This document shows positions 17,390 to 24,166 of a stretch of DNA of 36,820 nucleotides, in pieces. The stretch lies in NCBI GenBank assembly GCA_949118805.1, contig CASAUJ010000016.1, forward strand, positions 1 through 36,820. Direction: 5' to 3'. A program made the position numbers and the translations under genes. Numbering within the stretch: the first letter of the stretch is position 1; the number at the start of each line of letters is the position of its first letter. This DNA comes from an uncultured Clostridia bacterium (GTDB lineage: Bacteria > Bacillota > Clostridia > TANB77 > CAG-508). Under the pieces are notes generated by a model. The model was given only the letters and a program-made list of their open reading frames with translations, searched no databases and was not told where the DNA came from.

Positions 17390-18287
17390 TTATAATTCTA
17401 AGATACTTTGTGGATCTACTGTTTTTTCTGAAATTCTTATCTCAAAATGTAAATGTGGACCAGTTGAATTTCCGGTAGATCCTACTTCTGCAATTTCTTG
17501 TCCTTGTTTTATCTTATCTCCTTGTTTTACATATAATTGATGACAATGTGCATAAATAATGCTAACTTCTCCTATTTGAATTTTTAAGTGTTTCCCGATA
17601 TCCACCTTCTTCAGAAGCCAAAACTACTTCTCCATCTGTTGCCGCTTTTATTTTTGTTCCTAAACTAGCAGCAATATCTGTTCCAGTATGATTTTTAGGA
17701 ACATTTCCAGTAGCAGTATCTCTTTGACCATAAGGAGAACTAATAGTGCCTTCTATTGGTTTTATAAAACTTGTTGTATTTTTTATTTTTTGAATTTGTT
17801 GTTCTTCTTCTGACAAATTTTCTGTTTTCTTTTCTTCTGTTTCTTCTTCTGCTCCTCCAATTGCACCTTGCATTACACCTTCTTTTACTTCTGGAGCAAT
17901 TTCTCCACTTGGCTCATTTTCTGGAGGTGTTTCTTGTTGTTTTTCCTCTTCTTGTTTTTCTTCTTTCTCTTCTGTTTTTATAAATCCCATAATTTGATCT
18001 TTCATCTTTCCATACAATTCTACAAAATTTGTATCATAAGAAAGAATTTCATTTGCTTTACGAAGAAAATCCTCTGAAAAAATATATTGATTGTTTTGTA
18101 TCATGGTAATACCAAAATAAATTGCTAAACAAATTAAAATTTGTATTATCATTTTTCTTAATAATTTTATATCTTTTTTATCATTTACACTAACTTTTGC
18201 AACTGGTCTGGTTTCCCCTTGCCTTCTTCTTTGATAAATTTCCTCTGCTCGTCTTATTTTTTCTTCTACTGTCAACACTCTGTCCAT
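17390..18287 (-). CDS. Membrane-anchored M23 endopeptidase-like protein (SpoIVFA-type), frame broken at a CGG codon
   Basis: Recoding at CGG 17597-17595 gives 298 residues. An N-terminal charged cytoplasmic segment (VEEKIRRAEEIYQRRRQGE) is followed by one membrane helix (MIIQILICLAIYFGI, about residues 47-62), a low-complexity Glu-rich linker and a C-terminal LytM/M23 domain. Its zinc residues are present: HTGTD (H and D), HxH in GPHLHFE. The rebuilt join reads EEGGYGKHLKIQIG, matching the usual GYG strand. The zero frame alone stops 11 codons after the CGG and lacks HxH. It is 12 bases from spoIVFB, so I read it as SpoIVFA-like; in Bacillus that protein regulates SpoIVFB. The intact zinc site suggests it may still cut peptidoglycan; this is inferred. 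Confidence 0.85.
17594..17597 (-). other. CGG +1 recoding site in the M23 gene
   Basis: Minus context GGA TAT CGG GAA ACA. Skipping C17597 gives GGA TAT GGG AAA CAC, restoring Gly-Tyr-Gly-Lys-His. AAGGTGG lies a few bases upstream, at a spacing like the prfB frameshift stimulator, though it may only be the Gly-Gly codons. Confidence 0.75.
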
Positions 18288-18352
18288 TAAAAAACACCTC
18301 TTCCTTTGTTTTATCTTATTTGATAATATGACTCAGGAAAAGGTTTTATGAC

Positions 18353-18700
18353 CTATTTTATAATAAGTAACATGGCTTGTATTACAATAATGACAGTTGC
18401 TATATAAGCATAGTTTTTTAATCGAATATACTTTCTATTATTTTTTATTTTCTTCTCTTGTTTTTTTTCATGATCATTTTCTAATTTCAATATATAATCA
18501 CAAATTAGCATTTCTGCTTCTTTCACAATATATTCTTTTTCTTTTTTATTGCTTTCTACTTTTTCTGTTTTCTTTCTTTTTTCTATTTTTTCTAGCTTTT
18601 TAGCTTTCTTACTGGACTTTAAGATGATAAAAGCTTCTTCTACTAAATTCGATGGCAAATTTTTTAATACTACCATATTTTTCATATTACTGTTTTCCAT
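18353..18700 (-). CDS. Small C-tail-anchored membrane protein of unknown function
   Basis: A 115-residue protein. It starts MENSNMKNMVVLKNLPSNLV, with a hydrophobic helix-like stretch (VEEAFIILK), a long Lys/Glu-rich likely coiled-coil, and one C-terminal membrane helix (YIATVIIVIQAMLLII). GGGAGG lies nine bases before the ATG. I do not recognise the family. It is just upstream of the M23 gene, transcribed in the same direction with 65 bases between, so it may be part of the sporulation-protease unit. Confidence 0.65.
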   Translation of the reverse strand: MENSNMKNMVVLKNLPSNLVEEAFIILKSSKKAKKLEKIEKRKKTEKVESNKKEKEYIVKEAEMLICDYILKLENDHEKKQEKKIKNNRKYIRLKNYAYIATVIIVIQAMLLIIK

Positions 18701-18854
18701 TTTTATGTACCTCCCTTTTTAAAAGTTTTTCCACTTTTTTCAGGGTTATACGTTTTTGAAGAAAATCATTTGTAAATCAATCTTTCTTTTTTTTAATGGA
18801 TCCATCAATAAAGATTTATTCGCTATTTCTAATATTTCTACCTTCCCTAAATGA

Positions 18855-18883
18855 TTGACTTTTTCAAAAAAGCTGTGTATAAT
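18855..18883 (+). promoter_or_regulatory. Orphan promoter on the plus strand
   Basis: TTGACT (18855-18860), 17-base spacer, TATAAT (18878-18883). The bases after it (GTATAATAAAAAT) match those of the RNAII-like promoter at 19494, suggesting a related or decayed copy. No gene follows. Confidence 0.5.
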
Positions 18884-19054
18884 AAAAATCAATATATAGG
18901 TTGAATTTTATTTTTTCATACATACATTGTATCATACCAATCTTTTGCCAAGATGTATATAAGCCCATTCGATCTCACACCTCACCCTATACCAAGCAAA
19001 ATGACAAAAACAACAATTTATACCACTACAACAAAAAATCCTTTAAAATTCAAA

Positions 19055-19083
19055 ATAAAAAGAAATAGTATTTTACTATTTCT
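19055..19083 (-). terminator. Terminator downstream of the spo0A remnant
   Basis: Perfect arms AGAAATAGTA (19061-19070) and TACTATTTCT (19074-19083) with a 3-base loop, U-rich on the minus strand. Confidence 0.75.
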
Positions 19084-19141
19084 CAAAACTTTTTAAAGTT
19101 TTTCATCCCAATAATTGCAATGAATATTTCTTTCACAATCT

Positions 19142-19342
19142 TTATGCACTCTTTAATTCAAGCCTTAGCTTATCTGCAATCATCGCAATAAATTCTGAAT
19201 TAGTTGGTTTTCCTTTAGTAGCTGAAATGGTATAACCAAAAATACTTTCCACCGCATTTTGCTCTCCTCTTCCCCATGCCACTTTAATGGCAAGGCGGAT
19301 GGCACATTCTACACGGCTTGATGTGGTATTGTATTTTATGTA
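19142..19342 (-). pseudogene. Fragment of spo0A (C-terminal DNA-binding region)
   Basis: About 66 codons on the minus strand read KYNTTSSRVECAIRLAIKV and end KGKPTNSEFIAMIADKLRLE then LKSA-stop, closely matching the end of the intact spo0A at 20519. Identity is high in GYTISA-KGKPTNSEFIAMIADKLRLELKSA. The frame has no receiver domain: homology stops near 19342 and a stop codon lies just upstream. It sits 1.4 kb from the true gene and follows the same direction, so it looks like a partial duplication, now decaying (C for R, L for H). Confidence 0.9.
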
Positions 19343-19471
19343 AAATTCTCGTTTATAAAAATTATGCTACTGCAATAAATATTGGTTGTATTTACCTCAA
19401 TCTGTTTATTGCATTGATTGTAGCAAGAAAATTTTTCATTGTCAATTTTACAAACTAAGTTTTTTAATTAT

Positions 19472-19500
19472 TTGACAAATACGAAAAATCCCTGTATAAT
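19472..19500 (+). promoter_or_regulatory. Perfect-consensus promoter of the RNAII-like transcript
   Basis: TTGACA (19472-19477), 17-base spacer, TATAAT (19495-19500): exact sigma-A consensus, with no protein-coding gene behind it. Confidence 0.85.
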
Positions 19501-19506
19501 AAAAAT

Positions 19507-19596
19507 AGAAAATGAGAGCCACAGAAATGTGTGCTACCTAATTTTTTAGATAAAACACCACATAGCCCTGCGGAAAGCGTACGTGGTGCTTTTTTA
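19507..19596 (+). ncRNA. Small antitoxin-like RNA (RNAII-like)
   Basis: A predicted transcript of about 90 bases from the promoter at 19472-19500 to the terminator at 19552-19596. It has a CACA-GAAA-TGTG hairpin near 19520-19531 and no convincing reading frame. It overlaps the last few bases and 3' end of the toxin gene on the other strand. Its 5' end (AGAAAATGAGA, GTGCTACC) repeats motifs of the toxin transcript in inverted orientation. It is the best candidate for the antisense regulator of the toxin. Confidence 0.6.
19552..19596. terminator. Two-way terminator shared by the toxin and RNAII-like transcripts
   Basis: Arms CACCACATA (19556-19564) and TACGTGGTG (19580-19588) with one mismatch; U-run on both strands. 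Convergent transcription into a shared terminator is the architecture of par/fst-type type I systems. Confidence 0.8.
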
Positions 19597-19704
19597 TTTG
19601 CTCAAAACAATAACCAAAGTTATAATTAAGGCAACTGCTATGATTGTGACTGTTACTAATCCAAAGAATAGTAACCATATTAATTGAATTAATAATATTT
19701 CCAT
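19594..19704 (-). CDS. 36-residue hydrophobic peptide, putative type I toxin
   Basis: A minus-strand ORF starting at ATG 19704 gives a 36-residue peptide, MEILLIQLIWLLFFGLVTVT then IIAVALIITLVIVLSK: a single strongly hydrophobic span with only Glu at the start and Lys at the end. GGGGGTGG lies just upstream. Short membrane-spanning peptides of this kind (Fst, TxpA, Hol_Tox families) are type I toxins; I do not claim sequence identity to any of them. The gene has its own promoter, a structured leader, and a convergent small RNA that overlaps its 3' end, all consistent with that role. Confidence 0.65.
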   Translation of the reverse strand: MEILLIQLIWLLFFGLVTVTIIAVALIITLVIVLSK

Positions 19705-19705
19705 A

Positions 19706-19757
19706 GCACCACCCCCATTCTCACAGCAAAAGCTGTGTATGTAAAGTGGTAGCACCC
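19706..19757 (-). promoter_or_regulatory. Structured leader of the toxin transcript
   Basis: Perfect hairpin CACAGC-AAAA-GCTGTG at 19722-19737. Outside it, bases around 19745-19752 (ACCAC on the transcript) can pair with GTGGTGC at 19706-19712, hiding the ribosome site. Such folding is typical of type I toxin mRNAs. Confidence 0.55.
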
Positions 19758-19788
19758 ATACTGCTTATTCTCATTTTCTACATTACTT

Positions 19789-19817
19789 ACTATACAACAT
19801 TTTTTACTAAAAATCAA
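19789..19817 (-). promoter_or_regulatory. Promoter of the toxin transcript
   Basis: On the minus strand TTGATT (19812-19817), 17-base spacer, TATAGT (19789-19794). The start would be near 19782, giving a leader of about 78 bases. Confidence 0.75.
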
Positions 19818-19956
19818 CGAACAGATTAAATTTTTTTATTTTTTACATATCCTGAATTTTACAATCCAATTTTTTATTATTCCACCATGCAAAACATAAT
19901 GATTATTTTTTATTGCCTACATAACAACACTAAGATAATGATAACTAAGGCAAAAT

Positions 19957-20262
19957 CTATGATATTTCTCTAGCTATAGTTTCAAATAGCAAAGCAAAAT
20001 CACTACATCCAGTATATATTCCACTATTAATAATTTCCAAAGCTGTTCTTGTAAATTTTATACTATTATTATTTTCGTATTTTAAATTATTTTTCATCCA
20101 ATATAGTATTCTATTTATCACTATTATCCAACAATTATCTCCTTATATATTGTTTGCTATATTAGAAATTTTGTCATTCGGTAATGTTTGCTCTCCATTT
20201 CTTAAAAATTCTTCTTTTACATTTTCTGTATAATCTATATTATTAAAAAAACCATTAAACAT
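19957..20262 (-). pseudogene. Transglutaminase-like protein gene broken by one in-frame TAA
   Basis: ATG 20262 has a perfect AAGGAG seven bases upstream. Reading through a single TAA (codon 40) the frame stays open to TAG at 19957-19959. It gives MFNGFFNNIDYTENVKEEFL, then WIIVINRILYWMKNNLKYEN and INSGIYTGCSDFALLFETIA. The W..NNLKY and GCSD pattern resembles the transglutaminase-core family, where the Cys is the nucleophile. The rest of the family domain is missing, so the gene is both truncated and interrupted. Confidence 0.65.
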
Positions 20263-20349
20263 ATTCTATCTCCTTAGTATGTTAATTTACTTCTATAAAT
20301 ATATTCTAACATAATTTAACTTATTTAACAATTTTAGAAAATCCACATT

Positions 20350-20398
20350 AATAAAAAATCTAGTTATATTTATTTTTCAATAAACATAACTAGATTTT
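20350..20398 (-). terminator. Terminator downstream of spo0A
   Basis: Arms 20355-20374 and 20379-20398 (19 of 20 pairs match) with a 4-base loop; the minus strand continues with a U-run. It lies 120 bases past the spo0A stop. Confidence 0.8.
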
Positions 20399-20460
20399 CA
20401 CTCTTTTTTACAAGCAATAAATTTTTTAGTTTTTTGCATTGCTTATAAACTATTTGTTGC

Positions 20461-20501
20461 AATGAGTGAGGATTTTCTTTTTTCTTTTATTCTCACTCAT
20501 T
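20461..20501. repeat. Inverted repeat in the spo0A 3' region
   Basis: Perfect 10-bp arms AATGAGTGAG (20461-20470) and CTCACTCATT (20492-20501) with a 21-base loop. No U-run follows, so it is not a clear terminator. Confidence 0.5.
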
Positions 20502-20518
20502 CAATGCTTTCAAAAAAT

Positions 20519-21337
20519 CTATGCACTTTTTAATTCTAAGCGTAACTTATCCGCAATCATCGCAATAAATTCTGAATTAGTTGGTTTTCCTTTCGCAGCT
20601 GAAATGGTATAACCAAAAATATTTTCTACTGCTTCTTGTTGTCCTCTTCCCCATGCAACTTCAATAGCATGACGAATAGCACGTTCTACACGGCTTGGTG
20701 TAGTGCTATATTTAAAAGCAATTTTAGGATATAAACTTTTGGTAATTTGATTGATCACTTCAATATCATTTACTACCATCATAATGGCTTCTCTTAAATA
20801 TTGATATCCCTTAATATGAGCTGGTACTCCCACTTCATGTATAATATTAGTAACTAAAGCTTCTAAGTTTTCTTCCTTTTTTCCTTCTTCATTTGTTAAT
20901 TCAATATATTTTTGTTTTGGTTCTCTTGCGATAATGTTTGCACTTGTTTGACTTGGCTTATAAAATTTTACCTCTTTAATTCTTTGAATTAATACCTCAA
21001 TATCAAAAGGCTTTACGATGTAGTAATCAGCTCCTGTTGCAATAGCTTTTTGTGTAATTTTGTCTTGTCCTACTGCTGATAGCATAATGCAAATTGGTTT
21101 TTTATCATTTTTTATTATATTTATTCTCTCTAATACTCCTAATCCATCTAAATGTGGCATAATTACATCTAATAATATAACATCTGGTTTTGTATTGGAT
21201 ATCATTTCAACTGCTTCATTTCCATCTTTTGCAATTGCAATTACCTCCATTTCTTCTTGTCCATTAATATAAGAAGCTAATGTACGAGCAAATTCTTGAT
21301 TATCATCAGCGATTAAAATGTTTAGCTTTTCTTTCAT
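20519..21337 (-). CDS. spo0A: Sporulation master regulator Spo0A
   Basis: The phosphorelay response regulator that triggers sporulation. The receiver domain has LIADDNQEF, the phosphoacceptor Asp in VILLDVIMPHLDG, LSAVGQ and VKPFD. The C-terminal sigma-factor-contact and helix-turn-helix region ends in WGRGQQEAVENIFGYTISAA and KGKPTNSEFIAMIADKLRLE, diagnostic of the family. The 272 residues are full length. AGGAGGG precedes the ATG. It has its own promoter (21375-21403). A degenerate partial copy lies at 19142-19342. Its presence shows the organism is a spore former or a recent descendant of one. Confidence 0.98.
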   Translation of the reverse strand: MKEKLNILIADDNQEFARTLASYINGQEEMEVIAIAKDGNEAVEMISNTKPDVILLDVIMPHLDGLGVLERINIIKNDKKPICIMLSAVGQDKITQKAIATGADYYIVKPFDIEVLIQRIKEVKFYKPSQTSANIIAREPKQKYIELTNEEGKKEENLEALVTNIIHEVGVPAHIKGYQYLREAIMMVVNDIEVINQITKSLYPKIAFKYSTTPSRVERAIRHAIEVAWGRGQQEAVENIFGYTISAAKGKPTNSEFIAMIADKLRLELKSA

Positions 21338-21374
21338 TTTTCCCTCCTAAAATAGTATATTTTTAACACTTTCT

Positions 21375-21403
21375 ATTATAATCATTTATTCGAGGAAAAG
21401 CAA
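21375..21403 (-). promoter_or_regulatory. Sigma-A-type promoter of spo0A
   Basis: On the minus strand TTGCTT (21398-21403), 17-base spacer, TATAAT (21375-21380). Confidence 0.75.
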
Positions 21404-21448
21404 TACTTTTTGGAAGTTTTTTCCAATTATTTTGTAAAAGCGCTTTTT

Positions 21449-22078
21449 TCATATACTTTTCTTGATACTTTTTTTAGCTATTTCTTTCATATCTATTAAA
21501 ATGATCTTTTTATTTTCAAAATCTTTCTTTAATTTCTCTTTTTTCCTGTCTTCTAATTGTATATTACAACGAATTACTTCATGATATTCTACGTTCCTTA
21601 ACAAAATATCATTATTTTTACAATAATATTTAAAAAGATCAAATTCACCATATTCTAATGTGACTTGCATCTCTATGCCTTCACATTTTTGTATAAAATT
21701 GCTTTTTTCTATTGCTTTTAATAAACAATCTGAATAAGCTCTTACTAAACCACCTGTTCCTAATAATACTCCTCCAAAGTATCTCGTAACAACAATTAGT
21801 ACATTAACCAAATTTTGTTTTTGAAGAATATTTAACATAGGCGCTCCTGCGGTTCCTGATGGTTCTCCATCATCACTTGATTTTTCCCAAATTTGATTTT
21901 CTTGTTGCACACGATAAGCGATACAATTATGTCTGGCATCATGATATTTTTTCTTCGTCTCTTTTATCATTTCTTCTGCTTCTTCTATACTCTCTATGGG
22001 AAATAAATTAGCAATAAATTTAGACTTCTTTTCTATGACTTCTGCTTGTGTGTTTTTTTCTATTGTTATAAAATCCAT
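21449..22078 (-). CDS. YigZ/IMPACT family protein
   Basis: A cytoplasmic protein of the YigZ (IMPACT, UPF0029) family; proposed roles are in translation or nucleic-acid binding, and none is firm. Motifs visible are KKSKFIANLFPI, YHDARHNCIAYR, SSDDGEPSGTAGAPML and TRYFGGVLLGTGGLVRAYSD. The 209-residue length is normal. I choose ATG 22078 (MDFITIEKN); the reading from 22102 adds residues with no ribosome site. It is the last gene of a four-gene unit, 29 bases after the flavoprotein gene. Confidence 0.9.
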   Translation of the reverse strand: MDFITIEKNTQAEVIEKKSKFIANLFPIESIEEAEEMIKETKKKYHDARHNCIAYRVQQENQIWEKSSDDGEPSGTAGAPMLNILQKQNLVNVLIVVTRYFGGVLLGTGGLVRAYSDCLLKAIEKSNFIQKCEGIEMQVTLEYGEFDLFKYYCKNNDILLRNVEYHEVIRCNIQLEDRKKEKLKKDFENKKIILIDMKEIAKKSIKKSI

Positions 22079-22107
22079 ATTCCACCACTTTCTTATTATC
22101 AATCAAA

Positions 22108-23376
22108 TTATGCTCCTTCTAATTGTCCTGCTACATACCCAGTAGAATACGCTATTTGTAAATTAAATCCTCCTGTATAGCTATCTACATCTATGATTTC
22201 TCCTGCAAAATATAGTCCTTCTACTTTTTTTGATTGTAATGTTTTTGGATTAATTTCTTTTATATTAATTCCACCACTCGTAATAATCGCCTCTTCAATT
22301 GGTCTAAAATTTTTTATTCTTATCCTAAAATGTTTTAATATTTCTATTATTTTTCTTCTCTCCTCTTTGGTAATGGTATGAATTGGTTTATCTGGATTAA
22401 TTTCACTCATTTCTATCACTGTTGGTATCATTTTTTGTGGCAATAATTTACGAAAACCATTCTTAAATTGCTTGTTCTTTATTTCTTGAAAATCTCTTTG
22501 TATTCTTTCCTCCAACTTTTCTTCTGATAAAGCAGGTTTTAGATCAATTTCTAAATAAATGACTTGTTTCTTTAGTTTTTGATTTATGGTTTGATCTTTC
22601 ACTAAATGGGCTGACGCACTTAATATAATAGGACCTGATATCCCAAAATGGGTAAATAACATTTCTCCAAAGTCTTGATAGATCAACTTTTTTGTTTCTT
22701 TGTTCATGAATTTAATTTTTACATTTTTTAAACTAACTCCTTGTAATTGTTTACAAATTTTTTGATCATAACTCTCTAAAGGAACTAATGATGGTTTAAT
22801 TTCTGTTATACTATGTCCTAATGCTTCTGCTAATCGATAACCATCTCCTGTTGAACCAGTTAATGGATAACTTTTTCCTCCTGTTGCTAAAATAATTTTA
22901 TCCGCTTTTATTTCCTCTTGCTTTGTCTTAACTCCTCTTACTACTGCTTTTCCCTCTTCTTTTTGTTCTACTAAAATTTGTAACACTTCTGTATGATATT
23001 TAATTTCTATTTCTAATTCTTTTAATTTTTTCGTAAAACATTTCAAAACATCCTCCGATTTATCTGTCACTGGAAATATTCTATTTCCCCTTTCTTCTTT
23101 CACCTCAAGTCCTTGTTCTCTTAAAAATCGAATGATATCTTGATTGGTATAACGCTGATAGCAACTATATAAAAATTTGCCATTTCCAGGTGTATTCTTA
23201 ATAAATTCCTCCATGCCTAAAGAAGATGTAATATTACATCTTCCTTTCCCTGTAATTAATAATTTTTTTCCTAGCATTTTCATTTTTTCTAGCAAAATTA
23301 CTTGATGTCCATTTTCCCTGGCAGAAATAGCTGCCATCATACCGGCTGGTCCTCCACCGATTACAACTACTTTCAT
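22108..23376 (-). CDS. HI0933-family FAD-binding oxidoreductase (BaiN/YhiN-like)
   Basis: A flavoprotein of the HI0933/YhiN group, 422 residues. The N-terminal dinucleotide motif is VVIGGGPAGMMAAISARENG, then MLGKKLLITGKGRCNIT. A second FAD-contact region is IILATGGKSYPLTGSTGDGY. The C-terminal signature is GLYFAGEIIDVDSYTGGFNL. Relatives include the bile-acid enzyme BaiN, but most members have no known substrate. The ATG follows the stop of the acidic protein gene directly (TAA then ATG), so the two are translationally coupled. Confidence 0.92.
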   Translation of the reverse strand: MKVVVIGGGPAGMMAAISARENGHQVILLEKMKMLGKKLLITGKGRCNITSSLGMEEFIKNTPGNGKFLYSCYQRYTNQDIIRFLREQGLEVKEERGNRIFPVTDKSEDVLKCFTKKLKELEIEIKYHTEVLQILVEQKEEGKAVVRGVKTKQEEIKADKIILATGGKSYPLTGSTGDGYRLAEALGHSITEIKPSLVPLESYDQKICKQLQGVSLKNVKIKFMNKETKKLIYQDFGEMLFTHFGISGPIILSASAHLVKDQTINQKLKKQVIYLEIDLKPALSEEKLEERIQRDFQEIKNKQFKNGFRKLLPQKMIPTVIEMSEINPDKPIHTITKEERRKIIEILKHFRIRIKNFRPIEEAIITSGGINIKEINPKTLQSKKVEGLYFAGEIIDVDSYTGGFNLQIAYSTGYVAGQLEGA

Positions 23377-24165
23377 TTATTTATCTTCTTTCTTTTTTGT
23401 GGTTGTTTTTTTGGCTGTTGTTTTCTTTGTGGTCGTTTTTTTAGCGGTTGTTGGCTTTTTTGTACTTGTTTTTGTTCCTGTTGATTTCTTCGTATTTGTA
23501 CTTGCTTTTTTCTTTGGTGTTTTTTTCTTTTCTTCTTCTAATTCAGCCAATACAGCTAATGGATCTTTTTCTTCTTCTTCAGCAGGATCATCTCCATTTA
23601 AATAACCGATATCATTTGCTTGTGCTTCTTTTATATAACGATCTAAAGTATCATCTGGATTTTCCGTATCTTCTAATAAAAATTTTATATCTGGCTCTTC
23701 TTCAGAGTCTTCTACTACTGTTTCATTTTCTTCTTGTTTTTCTTCTTCCTCCTCTAGTTCTTCTTCCTCTGTTTCATCAAATAGAAATTGAATGTCTGAA
23801 TCTGATTCTGGCTCTTCGATTATCATTCCTTCTATTTCCTTCTGTTCTTCTATCTCCTCTTCTGCCTCTTCCTCTATTTCTTCCTCTTCTAATTCCTCTT
23901 CCTCATTTATTTCATCCTCTTCTTCTATTTCTGTTTCTTTAAAAGAATAGATTTCTTCTTCCTCTTCTTCCAAAAGATCTATTTCCCTCTTCTTTTCTCT
24001 TTTTTGCTCTGTTCTTTTATTTTTCATTTGCTTTTTAGCACTTTTTACTGCTTCTTTTCTTTCTTTTTCTCTTATTTTATTAGCCTTTCTTTGTGGCATT
24101 CCTCCTAAAATTAAGATCGCTATAATCAATACAATTAAAATTAATAAAATACTCACAACTAACAT
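23377..24165 (-). CDS. Membrane-anchored acidic/lysine-tailed protein of unknown function
   Basis: A 262-residue protein with one N-terminal membrane helix (VVSILLILIVLIIAILIL), a basic coiled-coil segment (KANKIREKERKEAVKSAKK), a long Glu-rich region, and a C-terminal Lys/Thr-rich repeat tail (TTKKTTAKKTTTKKK). Two short repeated motifs occur in the acidic region: DSDIQFLFDETEEE and EPDIKFLLEDTENPDD. It is probably mostly disordered. The basic tail is of the kind that can bind nucleic acid or anionic polymers. It begins one base after the Met-gamma-lyase-like stop, in the same unit. I do not recognise its family. Confidence 0.65.
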   Translation of the reverse strand: MLVVSILLILIVLIIAILILGGMPQRKANKIREKERKEAVKSAKKQMKNKRTEQKREKKREIDLLEEEEEEIYSFKETEIEEEDEINEEEELEEEEIEEEAEEEIEEQKEIEGMIIEEPESDSDIQFLFDETEEEELEEEEEKQEENETVVEDSEEEPDIKFLLEDTENPDDTLDRYIKEAQANDIGYLNGDDPAEEEEKDPLAVLAELEEEKKKTPKKKASTNTKKSTGTKTSTKKPTTAKKTTTKKTTAKKTTTKKKEDK

Positions 24166-24166
24166 T

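Larger units (their letters stand above)
18701..19141. other. Gene-free intergenic stretch
   Basis: No gene is seen. It holds a plus-strand promoter-like pair at 18855-18883 and the terminator at 19055-19083; the rest looks like decayed AT-rich sequence. Confidence 0.6.

Noticed and set aside
20461..20501. Terminator of spo0A
   Set aside because: The stem lacks a U-run; the better terminator is at 20350-20398.
23400..23500. Repeated short units that look like a CRISPR or satellite array
   Set aside because: They are the Lys/Thr-rich codons of the tail of the acidic protein; no regular repeat-spacer pattern.
23448..23942. Long Leu/Ser-rich ORF on the plus strand opposite the acidic protein
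   Set aside because: A shadow of the Glu-rich codons on the other strand, with no ribosome site and unlikely composition.
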